Positions 1 to 8,552 of a stretch of 64,000 nucleotides of DNA are shown here, piece after piece (positions within the stretch are counted from its first letter, which is position 1; the number at the start of each line of letters is the position of its first letter). The position numbers were made by a program, and so were the translations under genes. The notes under the pieces are model-generated. The model had not been told where the DNA came from and searched no databases. It saw nothing but the letters and a program-made list of their open reading frames with translations. Origin of the DNA: Bacteroidaceae bacterium (GTDB taxonomy: Bacteria; Bacteroidota; Bacteroidia; Bacteroidales; Bacteroidaceae); contig JAFQBB010000038.1 in the NCBI GenBank assembly GCA_017416805.1, positions 26,587-90,586 of the forward strand. Direction: 5' to 3'.

Positions 1-233
1 TCAAAGCAAGAAAAACAGACACAACAAGTCCCCTTAGAAATGAACTATAAGCGGCTTGATAAGTGAACTATTATTCACTTATCAAGCCGCTTATAGTTCA
101 TTTACCAAGCCGTAAATAGTTCACTTAGGGTAGCCGTAAGTAGTTCACTTGGGTAAGCCGCAAGTAATTCATTTGACATTCTATAAACTGCTCATTCTGA
201 GAGGTATCAATAGCCGCTTTCTCATAAGACTTC
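1..233. other. Intergenic stretch at left window edge
   Basis: No gene is visible. It holds a perfect 30-bp inverted repeat and an array of 23-24 bp units (described separately) lying 3' of the DUF2461 gene. The left 37 bases are A-rich and show nothing further. Confidence 0.8.
38..172. repeat. Repeat array A: 30-bp perfect hairpin plus 23-24 bp units
   Basis: Positions 38-67 and 74-103 are exact reverse complements of each other (30 bp) around a 6-base loop, 68-73. From about 72 the same unit then repeats in one direction with AGTTCA-type cores at 72, 95, 118, 142 and 166, so the period is 23, 23, 24 and 24 bp. Each unit also carries an AAGCCG-type (once TAGCCG) segment between cores. The left arm is therefore an inverted copy of the unit. 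Function unknown. Read directly from the sequence. Confidence 0.9.
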
Positions 234-911
234 TTACCCTTCTCTTGAGTAGGCTATACTTCTATTGAGATATTGCAAGAACGGGTATGTCAATCTGAAA
301 AGTCCAGCTACACGTTGGGGCAGATTCTCTGAGAGGAAAAACAGGTCATCAGGAATATGACAAAGGCAGAACTTCTTCAAACGGATATATTCCTCGTAAG
401 GAGTTCCTTCGGGAAATCCCTTAGGATTCCGTTTCAAACTTCCATCACAATCAAGGCAGAAATAAGGAGCTGCCTGCTGTAGCGTCTGTTCAAAATCACC
501 CTGCCCATAGGCTATATCCTCGCGCAGGATACGGAGCGCTTCAGGAGTGCAGCAATAGTCTCCCACAGCCAACATGTGATTGTCCGGATAACCTTCTCCA
601 CCGGTAGCGACATGAAAATAATAGCCCGAGAATCCCGATTTCTTTCCTCCTGGAGCGATGAAAGCTCCAAAGTGAGTCTTATAAGGACTTTTATCTTCCG
701 AGAAACGCACATCACGATAAATACGATACGTGCAATCCTTGGCTGTAAGTCCAGCAACTGAAGGGTCAAAAGTAGAAATCTCACTTATCAACTCATCCAC
801 AAGCCGTTGGAACTTTCCCTGCACATAAAGATACTGCCCCTTATGGGCATTGAACCACGTACGGTCATTATTCTGCTTCAGCTCGCGAAGAAATGCAATA
901 ACATCTTTCAT
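234..911 (-). CDS. DUF2461 domain protein
   Basis: A 225-residue protein with the features of the DUF2461 (TIGR02453) family. These are an N-terminal FLRELKQNNDRTWF segment (residues 7-20), in the usual position for 'leucine-rich helix, NN, WF', and a central YRIYRDVRFSEDKSPYKTH region (about 62-80). There is no signal peptide or membrane segment, so it is probably cytoplasmic. The family has no established biochemical function. The length is normal. The start is an ATG, and a TACCTTTG -7 box lies about 29 bases upstream. The gene stands alone: the next gene upstream (1046-3469) runs in the same direction but ends in its own terminator. Confidence 0.85.
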   Translation of the reverse strand: MKDVIAFLRELKQNNDRTWFNAHKGQYLYVQGKFQRLVDELISEISTFDPSVAGLTAKDCTYRIYRDVRFSEDKSPYKTHFGAFIAPGGKKSGFSGYYFHVATGGEGYPDNHMLAVGDYCCTPEALRILREDIAYGQGDFEQTLQQAAPYFCLDCDGSLKRNPKGFPEGTPYEEYIRLKKFCLCHIPDDLFFLSENLPQRVAGLFRLTYPFLQYLNRSIAYSREG

Positions 912-939
912 AACTCTACATCTATTGGATTATTGGTGG

Positions 940-947
940 CAAAGGTA
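940..947 (-). promoter_or_regulatory. -7 box for the DUF2461 gene
   Basis: On the minus strand this reads TACCTTTG, an exact match to the Bacteroidetes -7 consensus TAnnTTTG, 29 bases before the start codon. I see no clear -33 TTTG at the usual spacing. Confidence 0.55.
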
Positions 948-980
948 GCACTTTTTAATTGTTGAACCTTCCTAAAACAG

Positions 981-1018
981 AAAAAAAAGGCCGTCCCAAC
1001 TCTTTGAGACGACCCTTT
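981..1018 (-). terminator. Rho-independent terminator of the 807-residue protein gene
   Basis: On the minus strand a GC-rich stem (GGGTCGTC pairing with GACGGCC, allowing G-U pairs) is followed by a run of eight T. It lies 28 bases after the stop codon at 1046. Confidence 0.75.
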
Positions 1019-1045
1019 CACGAGAAAAAAATAATTACTAACTAT

Positions 1046-3469
1046 TTACTTAACCAAAATCTTTTTACCTTTCAATATGTAGATGCCACCCTTCTTGAGA
1101 GCCGTTACACGACGTCCCATAAGGTCGTAGTAGATAGCCTCAGCCTCTTCAGCCTGATACTGATTCAACTGAATACCTTCACCCGGTTTCTCACCCACTT
1201 CACCATCTTCAGGATAATAGATAGGCTCCTGTCCGGGCAGGAATGAGAAGGTATATTTCTCGGGTGCAACCCATGATGAATCCTTGGCAAGGTGATCTTC
1301 CTTGGTTGTGCGGAAGTATCCGCTGAATGCATCTACTACAGGAATACTGTCGCGTACCATGCAGATGTTTCCTTCAGTGTCAAGTCCCAAGGTATAGTAC
1401 TCGTAGCGAGCCTTGCTGTCGGTCACCTTTGTTCTGCCAGACACTCCATAGAGTTGTGTGCTGTGAACATCGAAGTTAGAAGTAGCCGATGCAGTTGCAG
1501 GTACGGGGTTGAAAGCTACACCGCTCTTAGCCTTGATAAGTACCGGAGTAGCAACGGGCACTACACCGTCCTGAATGAGGGTCAAGTTGATAACACCATT
1601 ATTTACTGTATCTTCCTCAACAGTATAAGCCTGCACCTCGATTGGCAACTCTACGCTGTCGGTAGGATTGTAGTAAACGCTCCATCCCTTCAAGTCGGCC
1701 GATGTAGTCATCTTAGTATCGTAAATGGTGATGTAGTTCAAACGAGGACCTGTATTGGCTGTCTTTCCAGTCTCGAAAAGGAAGTCACCGTCCTTCTCCA
1801 CACGGAATTCGAAGTATCCGTTAGCTGCATGGAAGTTGTCAGCAACAGCCACATCGTTCATGGCTACAGGTGCCATGTTGGTTCCATAAATCTCAATCAT
1901 TTGTCCCTTCTTCAGGCCGCAAACACCTACATAACCGTTTTCATAGAGGCAACGCAAAGCACTGCTGTTGAAGGTCCATCCGTGTTGAGTGTTTCCGTGA
2001 GTATATGCAATGTCCACCAATCCAATACGTGTTTCGGGCAATACAATATTCTCGCCAGTAATGGTATCCAGACCTACAACAATTTCCTGTACGTCGTAAG
2101 TCAAAGTGTCATTAATCTGCTGTGAGAAAAGAACCTCACCAAATCCAGTATAACCAGAGTAGCCATCGATGGTCATGTAGGTAGCCACCTCAATGCGGTC
2201 GGCAGCCATGCGGCTGTAAGGAGCAAGAGCTGTTCCTGTAAGCGTGTCAGAATTTACATAACCAATAGCCTCGGCATAAGCTGTGAATTTTTGACCAACG
2301 GGGACAGTGATAGTAGTATTGTTCACCACTTCCTTTGTTTCTCCACCCATAGTCCAAATGATAAGAGCATCGGGGTTGCAAAGAATACTTGAAGTAGTTG
2401 TACTCAATGTAGCTGTATATGATTGGGTTGCGGGGTCAAACACTGGACTCTTGATAGTTACGGGATTCAAGGCTATTTCTGTACCGGCATCAAACTTCAA
2501 CGTATCGCTCTCGGCAGAAACAGAACCCTTTGTAGCACGAACAAGCAGTTTCACATTGTTGGCAATGGTGATAGGTCTGCTTCCGTATGCAATCCAGTCA
2601 GAGAAGGGTTCGTAATAAGCCGTATCGTTCACTTCGTCATATACACGGTTACTGATAATGTAGTCAAGAGTCACACCCGGTGTTACACAAGCAAGGGTAA
2701 TATCACGCTCAGTACCATAAACGAACGAAATCTCTGCCGTTGGAACTTCTACATGTTCGAGAGAAACCACCTTATAGACATTCAAATTATCAAGTTGAAT
2801 CTTACCTCCATTCGTACCCGGATGAACCTGTATCTGGCGGAACAATCCAACAGAGTCCATTTGGATATCATAAGTTTTGTTGAAAGCCTCGACTGAGCTG
2901 TTTTTATCAGTAATGGTAAAGGTCGCTTTTTCACCTTCTACTGCCAACTCATAATGATAGTACAAAGCAGGATCGATGACTACAGTTCCCAAAGTATCAT
3001 ACTTTGCATTAGCATAACTATACAACACATTGTACACCGAATCATTGGCAGCAATCTGACGGAGTACAACATAACTGGTTGTATTTTTCGGAAGGTTATT
3101 GTTTTTGGTTCCTCCTTTTGTTCCCATCAAAAAGAAACCACCATAATTCTTTTTCTTGTCATACTCCAATAGCATGTCAAATTCCACTCCCCAATTCTCA
3201 ATTCCACCTAATTCTTCATCCAAACTTTTCCAAGCTTTAAAAGATGGACGGGGATTCGAAGCATGCTTATTTACCACCTGAAGGAATTTGTTGCCGGTAG
3301 CTTCCTCCGTTTCCACGGTTACAGTTGTGGTATAAGTATTCCATCCATGATTGTCCGAGGCCATCGTCTCGTAATCCTCAGTAAGCACACTTTGCTTAAT
3401 GGTTGTTTGCGCCATCGCCCCCATTCCCATCAAAAGGGCAAGAGCTGAAGTCAATGTAATTTTTCTCAT
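1046..3469 (-). CDS. Secreted multidomain protein with sorting-type C-terminal tail
   Basis: An 807-residue exported protein. Residues 1-20 form a signal peptide ending AMA-Q. About 30-235 looks like a jelly-roll, LamG-type domain (GVEFDMLLEY, GGFFLMGTKGG, then LDNLNVYKV at its end). About 240-420 appears to hold two chitobiase/hexosaminidase C-terminal-like modules, judged by repeated 'ITLA..PGVTLDY' and 'SDTLKF/SDTLTG' strands. The last ~35 residues have the pattern IYYDLMGRRV...GIYILKGKKILVK, like type IX secretion/sorting tails of Bacteroidetes. I recognise no catalytic domain. It follows the second SusD gene after 190 bp but has its own -7 box and a leader hairpin, so it can be expressed separately. 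A role in binding a glycan is inference. Confidence 0.6.
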   Translation of the reverse strand: MRKITLTSALALLMGMGAMAQTTIKQSVLTEDYETMASDNHGWNTYTTTVTVETEEATGNKFLQVVNKHASNPRPSFKAWKSLDEELGGIENWGVEFDMLLEYDKKKNYGGFFLMGTKGGTKNNNLPKNTTSYVVLRQIAANDSVYNVLYSYANAKYDTLGTVVIDPALYYHYELAVEGEKATFTITDKNSSVEAFNKTYDIQMDSVGLFRQIQVHPGTNGGKIQLDNLNVYKVVSLEHVEVPTAEISFVYGTERDITLACVTPGVTLDYIISNRVYDEVNDTAYYEPFSDWIAYGSRPITIANNVKLLVRATKGSVSAESDTLKFDAGTEIALNPVTIKSPVFDPATQSYTATLSTTTSSILCNPDALIIWTMGGETKEVVNNTTITVPVGQKFTAYAEAIGYVNSDTLTGTALAPYSRMAADRIEVATYMTIDGYSGYTGFGEVLFSQQINDTLTYDVQEIVVGLDTITGENIVLPETRIGLVDIAYTHGNTQHGWTFNSSALRCLYENGYVGVCGLKKGQMIEIYGTNMAPVAMNDVAVADNFHAANGYFEFRVEKDGDFLFETGKTANTGPRLNYITIYDTKMTTSADLKGWSVYYNPTDSVELPIEVQAYTVEEDTVNNGVINLTLIQDGVVPVATPVLIKAKSGVAFNPVPATASATSNFDVHSTQLYGVSGRTKVTDSKARYEYYTLGLDTEGNICMVRDSIPVVDAFSGYFRTTKEDHLAKDSSWVAPEKYTFSFLPGQEPIYYPEDGEVGEKPGEGIQLNQYQAEEAEAIYYDLMGRRVTALKKGGIYILKGKKILVK

Positions 3470-3525
3470 ACGCTTTAAGTTTTTAGATTATAATTATTGT
3501 TCTTAATTTATCTGGTTTCGGGGTA

Positions 3526-3556
3526 GGGTGTGGGGCAAGCCTCTTGCCCCTCACCC
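3526..3556 (-). repeat. Hairpin in the 5' leader of the 807-residue protein gene
   Basis: GGGGCAAG (3532-3539) and CTTGCCCC (3543-3550) are perfect inverted repeats around three bases, extended by GGGTG (3526-3530) and CACCC (3552-3556) beyond one mismatch. It would lie in the transcribed leader if the -7 box at 3581-3588 is used. No T-run follows on either strand, so it is not a simple terminator. Confidence 0.7.
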
Positions 3557-3580
3557 ACTCCATTTTCATTATTCTGTCGG

Positions 3581-3588
3581 CAAAGGTA
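3581..3588 (-). promoter_or_regulatory. -7 box for the 807-residue protein gene
   Basis: The minus strand reads TACCTTTG, a full match to TAnnTTTG, inside the 190-bp gap after the second SusD gene. The expected transcript would have a leader of roughly 100 bases. No good -33 element is seen. Confidence 0.5.
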
Positions 3589-3660
3589 GGCGGTTTTCCC
3601 TATACTCTCCTTGTACTTTTTATCGTAATATATGGACATTTTTTATCTATCACCCCTCTT

Positions 3661-5340
3661 TTAGTGCACGGATGACTTCTTTTTCAAATCCCAAGGTACA
3701 AAATAGCCTCCATCCAAGATGCGCTGACGCACGGTATTCTGCTGAGCCATCGGATATTTGGGACAAACAAAATCAGCGATAATGGAATAGTCTCCATATC
3801 GGCGTGCTACACGCAACATGGCCTCGTACGTCTTACCCTCGCCCGGTTGTTCAAGGGTACGCTCACGCAGCATCAGTGTGTCGTTGCGGAGCAATGTATC
3901 CATGATTTGCACCTCTGAGTATATCTCGGTATTTTTAAAGAATGAAAATCTGAGGCTGTCCAGTCCCGCATTGCCTCGGATACCCGTATCGGGATATACG
4001 CGGCTTCCACGTAACGGCTTGGTTGTCCACTCATTGAACAACGGATGGTAAAGTACTCCATCATTCAAGAACTTGGCATTGATACCATTATTGATAAGCG
4101 ATGAAGATACCTCCGGCTGCTGTAGCTGGTTGAATGCCTCGGCCAACATGAAGTAAAGATCTACGCTGCGATAGAGGTAGATGTGTACATCATCCTGCAA
4201 CGGATTGCTGCGGGCCGAACCACTCAAACGGCGGTATTTGTGGAAATAGAGTTGTCCGTCGCGTTCACCTATAAAGTTGGTGTACCGGCGATCCACTTTA
4301 TCATCTGCACGAGGATTGAATTTATAATCGCTATAACGGGATGCCCCCACTACGGAGGGACGCAACATATAGTCGTTGTAGAAATGCTGAATCAGGTAGT
4401 TGCGCTGTCCGTTGGCATAATCATAGGTTATGACATCCACTGCAGTCAGAGAGTTTGGTGTTGTAGCGTCAAAGAACTTGGAATAGTTACTCCCATAACT
4501 TCCTGCACAGAGCCAAGTCACCGAGCCGCTACGCAATTCTGTTGTTATCAACACCTCGTTCATGGCCGGCAGAATCAGGTCTATCACCTTCTGGTACTCG
4601 CCACGCCACAAAGCAATATCGGCAGCCAATACAAAGTAGTCGGGTACCATCTTGTTCCAGTAATAATAGTCTCCGGCCGTGGCATCAGCAGCGTTCACAC
4701 TAAGTATCCATTCCGCCCAATCCATTGTGTGGGTTCCATCCACTCCGTCATATCCATTTTCAAGCAATAGGGCACAGCACGCAAGCGTTTCATCCAAGTC
4801 GAGTGTTTCGTATGATGCAATGTCCTGCAATGTCAGCATGGGGTCGTCAAACCAAACCACCTGCCCATAAATTTTGGCCATGGTGAAGTAGGTCCAAGCC
4901 TTCAGGCGGACAATACACGAAATAAGACCCTGATAGTGGTCCTCATCAATAGCCTCTTCGTGTGCATCCTTGTACGCCTTTGCCTTTGCCAAATAATCGT
5001 TGCAAGCTATTATCAAGTCGTAGTATTTGGCCGGATCGGCATAAGAGTTCCCCGCCAAGTCCGGTTCGTAGTTGTAAATAGCCACCAGTTCGTCGTTGTT
5101 TCCCGTAGGCTCCAACAGTTCGGCACGTGTGTCGGTCAGGTAAATGGCCTTATCGCCAACATCCTGCAATTTGTTGATAACTCCCAAGTAGCCCGAATAC
5201 AACTCGCTTTGCTCCTTGATGTAGTTGTCTCCATCAAGCACCGTTGCGTTGTCAGGTTCGAAATAGTCGTCGCACGAGGTTACGGCCAGAGCTGTCATGC
5301 AGCAAAGACCCCAACGAATGATATTCTTTACTTTTTTCAT
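3661..5340 (-). CDS. SusD/RagB-family outer-membrane lipoprotein (second pair)
   Basis: A 559-residue SusD-like protein. The signal peptide ends in a lipobox (ALAVTSC, acylated Cys23), followed by acidic residues (CDDYFEPDN) as expected for surface-exposed Bacteroidetes lipoproteins. The body carries the helical, tetratricopeptide-like pattern of the family (YYDLIIACNDYLAKAKAY, LKAWTYFTMAKIYGQVVW). The conserved C-terminal part includes VDLYFMLAEAFNQ at about residue 390. SusD-like proteins cap the partner SusC channel and bind its ligand. The gene starts 12 bp after the second SusC gene, so the two are co-transcribed. The ligand is unknown. No truncation is visible. Confidence 0.93.
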   Translation of the reverse strand: MKKVKNIIRWGLCCMTALAVTSCDDYFEPDNATVLDGDNYIKEQSELYSGYLGVINKLQDVGDKAIYLTDTRAELLEPTGNNDELVAIYNYEPDLAGNSYADPAKYYDLIIACNDYLAKAKAYKDAHEEAIDEDHYQGLISCIVRLKAWTYFTMAKIYGQVVWFDDPMLTLQDIASYETLDLDETLACCALLLENGYDGVDGTHTMDWAEWILSVNAADATAGDYYYWNKMVPDYFVLAADIALWRGEYQKVIDLILPAMNEVLITTELRSGSVTWLCAGSYGSNYSKFFDATTPNSLTAVDVITYDYANGQRNYLIQHFYNDYMLRPSVVGASRYSDYKFNPRADDKVDRRYTNFIGERDGQLYFHKYRRLSGSARSNPLQDDVHIYLYRSVDLYFMLAEAFNQLQQPEVSSSLINNGINAKFLNDGVLYHPLFNEWTTKPLRGSRVYPDTGIRGNAGLDSLRFSFFKNTEIYSEVQIMDTLLRNDTLMLRERTLEQPGEGKTYEAMLRVARRYGDYSIIADFVCPKYPMAQQNTVRQRILDGGYFVPWDLKKKSSVH

Positions 5341-5352
5341 ATATCTCTGAGA

Positions 5353-8300
5353 TTAGAATTTCAAGTTAACACCAAATTTTACACTGCTCGGTTGTTGTAC
5401 CTTGGAGAGGTCCAATCCTTGATAGGCTTCTCCGTATCCGTATGCAGCCATGGGTGAAAGGCCGGAGTATTCGGTCCAAGTGAAAAGGTTTTCACCCGTT
5501 ACATACAGTGTTCCCGAACGGAAGAATCTCAAGAATGTCTTGTCGAAGGAGTAGGAGAAGGTCAACTCTTGCAAGCGCAGGTACGAAGCATCTTCCAACC
5601 AACGGCTTGAAAAAGCTGAATTACCCAAAGGATCGCCATAAGTGGCTTGGGGCACATTGGTTACATCGCCCTGATCCCTCCAACGGCGGTTCACGGCTTC
5701 CGACTGGTTATCAAAACTTTTCATCGACTCCATCTGACGGCGAACAGCATTGTAAATCTTGCCACCATAAGCAAAGTTGAAGTCGGCAGTCAGGGCAAAC
5801 CCTTTGTAGCGCAATTCTGTATAGAAACCTCCAAAGAAATCGGGTTGAGCTGTTCCTAACATCACACGGTCGCTGTCGGTAATCTTTCCGTCATTATTCC
5901 GGTCCAGATAGTGTACATCACCTGCCTTGAAGGGTTCTCCTGTCGAGTTTGTCAGGTAGGTTGTCCTTTGCTTTTCACCCGGCGCAGAGGGTATCGAGTA
6001 GGCTTTCTCTGCCTCCTCATTCGTAGAGAAGACCCCCAACATCTCCCAGCCGTAGAACTGGTAAGGAGCCTCGCTTTCCACAGTTATCAGCTGCATTCCG
6101 TCGTCTCCCTTGGTTATGATGGGTTCATTGCTTCCTGTCGAGGTGATTTCGTTCACGGGCAGGGCTATATTACCTCCTACTTTCCACTCAAATCCTCCAA
6201 TGCGTACCGGCACGACCTCTGCCGAGAACTCCCAACCTTGGTTGTTCATTTCGCCGATGTTGGCATAGTAGGGAGAAGAGCCGAACACAGACTCGGTGGG
6301 TTGCAACATTATCATGTCGGTCACCCGATTGCGGAAATAGTCAACGGTGAACGACAGGCGATTCTGCAACAAAGCCGCGTTCAGTCCTACGTTGAACAGG
6401 TTTACCCGCTCAGGTTTCAGACTGGTATTGGGCACTCCCTGACGCTCAATGGTAGAAATGGAACTGTATGCCCCTGCATAGTAGTTATATCGGGAAAGTT
6501 CGCTGGCAAAACGAGAGTTTCCGCTCCAACCATATTCTGCACGCACATCCAAACGGTTTAACCAAGTCAAGTCCTGCAAAGCCACATTCCCTTTACCCAA
6601 CCAGGCGGCCGTGAATGAGGGATAGAATTGCATGCATGTGGCATCGTTGCCGGTCGAAGAGGCTCCGTCCAACGACAGATTGATGCCTCCCTGCCATTGG
6701 CGGGCATAGGTATAACCGGCATGAGCATAGAGGTTCAGCCAGTTCCAGGTATCCAGGTATCCGAAGAAGTGACGGCCCACTTCATTGGTATAGTTGAGTG
6801 TACGGTAGAAATCGTTGGGCGTATTGCGTCCTTCACCGGCATCATACTCCTTGCGGGTGATAAGTCCCTGCACACCGGCCAGAGCATCCAGACTGTGCAC
6901 ATCGTCAAAGACGCGGTTGTAACGGGCATTTACCCCGTAAAACATGTTCAGGGTCTCAGCCACACCGCTACGCGACAAGTTACGGGCTGTGCCATAGGCA
7001 TCGGTCACGGGAATGATAGTCATCTCTGTCGAACCTGGGACAAACAGCTTCTCGGAGTTGTAGTTGTAGAACAAGCCTCCAATTCCTGAAAAACTCCAAT
7101 AAGGTGTAGGTTTGTAATTGACAGCCGCCTTCATATTCACCTCCAGCTGCTGGTTGGCAGTTTCGAGCGTATTTACAATAGCCAAGGGATTGGACACCGC
7201 AAACGTTGTTGAGGTATTATGCCCGTAATAATAGGGAGAGTAAGAGGAAATCAAGTTTCCGTCGCGATCTTTATTGAATGGCGACAATACCGGTGCCTTG
7301 GCCAGAGCCGCCAACATCGGATTGTATGAGATGTTCATACCCTGAATCTGATAATCGCCCGCAAGGTAAGCCATATCTATCGAGGCTGAGATATTGACAG
7401 TCTTGCTTACAAGGATGTTACCGTTCAATCCCAAGTTGAAACGCTGCTGTCCGGTATTCCGCAAGATACCTTCCTCATCGCTGTATCCCAACGACAAGTC
7501 GTATTTGGCAATGTTGTCACCTCCCTCCACACGCAACAGGTGGCTGTGAGAGAGTGTACGGTCATAAATCTCGTCCTGCCAGTCGGTCTGGTTGTTATAG
7601 TAGTCACCATACACCTTGTCGGCCGGATCGTTCAGGAAGGGAAAGTGTCCGAACATCGTCCCTTGGTCAGGAAAAGCAGTTCTTCCCAAATCTGTCAGGT
7701 AATCATTGTAAGCCGCTCCCGACAATATGGGATAATTCTTGGCAGCCCATCCCATACCTACTTGACCGTAGTAGCTTACTTGAGTCTCCATATCGTTCGA
7801 GGTAGCACCATCCGTTTCAATCAGGATGACACCGTTAGAGCCTAACGAACCGTACAAGGAGGCTTCAACACCCTTCAGCACCGTAATGTTCTGGATATTC
7901 TGAATGTGGAAAGCCTGAAACAGGTCGCGTGCATACCCTTCCGTCACTTGCGACATGGCCTTGTCGGGCATATAGGGAATGCCATTTACCACAATCAACG
8001 GCGCATTGTCGGCAGTCATGGATCGGATACCACGCAGATTCAGGTAACTACCTTCACCGGGCATACCACTCATGCGGCGTTGGAACAGACCTGCAAAACG
8101 TCCGTTCAAGGTTCCATCTATCCGGTTGGAAGTCAGGCTGAAATCCTTTTTTGCCACATTCTGTGCAGCCACTGCTTCAAGGTGCGACTGCCGATTGTCT
8201 TCCCGTTGGGGAAGTATCAGTTCTTCGTTGTATCTCGACCGTTTCTCACTGACAAGGAGCACCGTAACCTCTTTACGTCCATTAACCAACTGGTCAACCG

Positions 8301-8526
8301 AATAGTATCCGGTGGCCCAGACATTGAAAGTGGAAACCCCATCCTTAATCTCCAATGTGAAGTATCCATTCTCATCGGTCACCACCGAAGGGCTCATGGG
8401 AGCACTTACTATAGCTTCCGCTACCGGTTGGTTTCCCAAGGTCAGGACACGTCCCCGGATTTCCTCAGCATATATCGAAGTTGCCGCAACAAGTACAGAC
8501 AACGTACCAACTAATATTCTTTTCAT
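5353..8526 (-). CDS. SusC/RagA-family TonB-dependent receptor (second pair)
   Basis: A 1057-residue outer-membrane receptor. It has a signal peptide (cleavage after YA, about residue 20), then a carboxypeptidase-regulatory-like domain (about 22-90: IRGRVLTLGNQPVAEAIVSA, DENGYFTLEI). The plug domain follows (about 125-245: GRFAGLFQRR, YLNLRGIRSM, LIVVNGIPY, ITVLKGVEASLYGSLGSNGV), and then a long beta-barrel ending in an aromatic residue (GVNLKF). It imports a ligand, usually an oligosaccharide, using TonB energy. The length is typical. It forms a pair with the SusD gene 12 bp downstream and follows a FAS1 lipoprotein gene by 26 bp. The ligand cannot be told from sequence. Confidence 0.95.
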   Translation of the reverse strand: MKRILVGTLSVLVAATSIYAEEIRGRVLTLGNQPVAEAIVSAPMSPSVVTDENGYFTLEIKDGVSTFNVWATGYYSVDQLVNGRKEVTVLLVSEKRSRYNEELILPQREDNRQSHLEAVAAQNVAKKDFSLTSNRIDGTLNGRFAGLFQRRMSGMPGEGSYLNLRGIRSMTADNAPLIVVNGIPYMPDKAMSQVTEGYARDLFQAFHIQNIQNITVLKGVEASLYGSLGSNGVILIETDGATSNDMETQVSYYGQVGMGWAAKNYPILSGAAYNDYLTDLGRTAFPDQGTMFGHFPFLNDPADKVYGDYYNNQTDWQDEIYDRTLSHSHLLRVEGGDNIAKYDLSLGYSDEEGILRNTGQQRFNLGLNGNILVSKTVNISASIDMAYLAGDYQIQGMNISYNPMLAALAKAPVLSPFNKDRDGNLISSYSPYYYGHNTSTTFAVSNPLAIVNTLETANQQLEVNMKAAVNYKPTPYWSFSGIGGLFYNYNSEKLFVPGSTEMTIIPVTDAYGTARNLSRSGVAETLNMFYGVNARYNRVFDDVHSLDALAGVQGLITRKEYDAGEGRNTPNDFYRTLNYTNEVGRHFFGYLDTWNWLNLYAHAGYTYARQWQGGINLSLDGASSTGNDATCMQFYPSFTAAWLGKGNVALQDLTWLNRLDVRAEYGWSGNSRFASELSRYNYYAGAYSSISTIERQGVPNTSLKPERVNLFNVGLNAALLQNRLSFTVDYFRNRVTDMIMLQPTESVFGSSPYYANIGEMNNQGWEFSAEVVPVRIGGFEWKVGGNIALPVNEITSTGSNEPIITKGDDGMQLITVESEAPYQFYGWEMLGVFSTNEEAEKAYSIPSAPGEKQRTTYLTNSTGEPFKAGDVHYLDRNNDGKITDSDRVMLGTAQPDFFGGFYTELRYKGFALTADFNFAYGGKIYNAVRRQMESMKSFDNQSEAVNRRWRDQGDVTNVPQATYGDPLGNSAFSSRWLEDASYLRLQELTFSYSFDKTFLRFFRSGTLYVTGENLFTWTEYSGLSPMAAYGYGEAYQGLDLSKVQQPSSVKFGVNLKF

Positions 8527-8552
8527 AGTTCCTATACCTTATTATATGTGTA

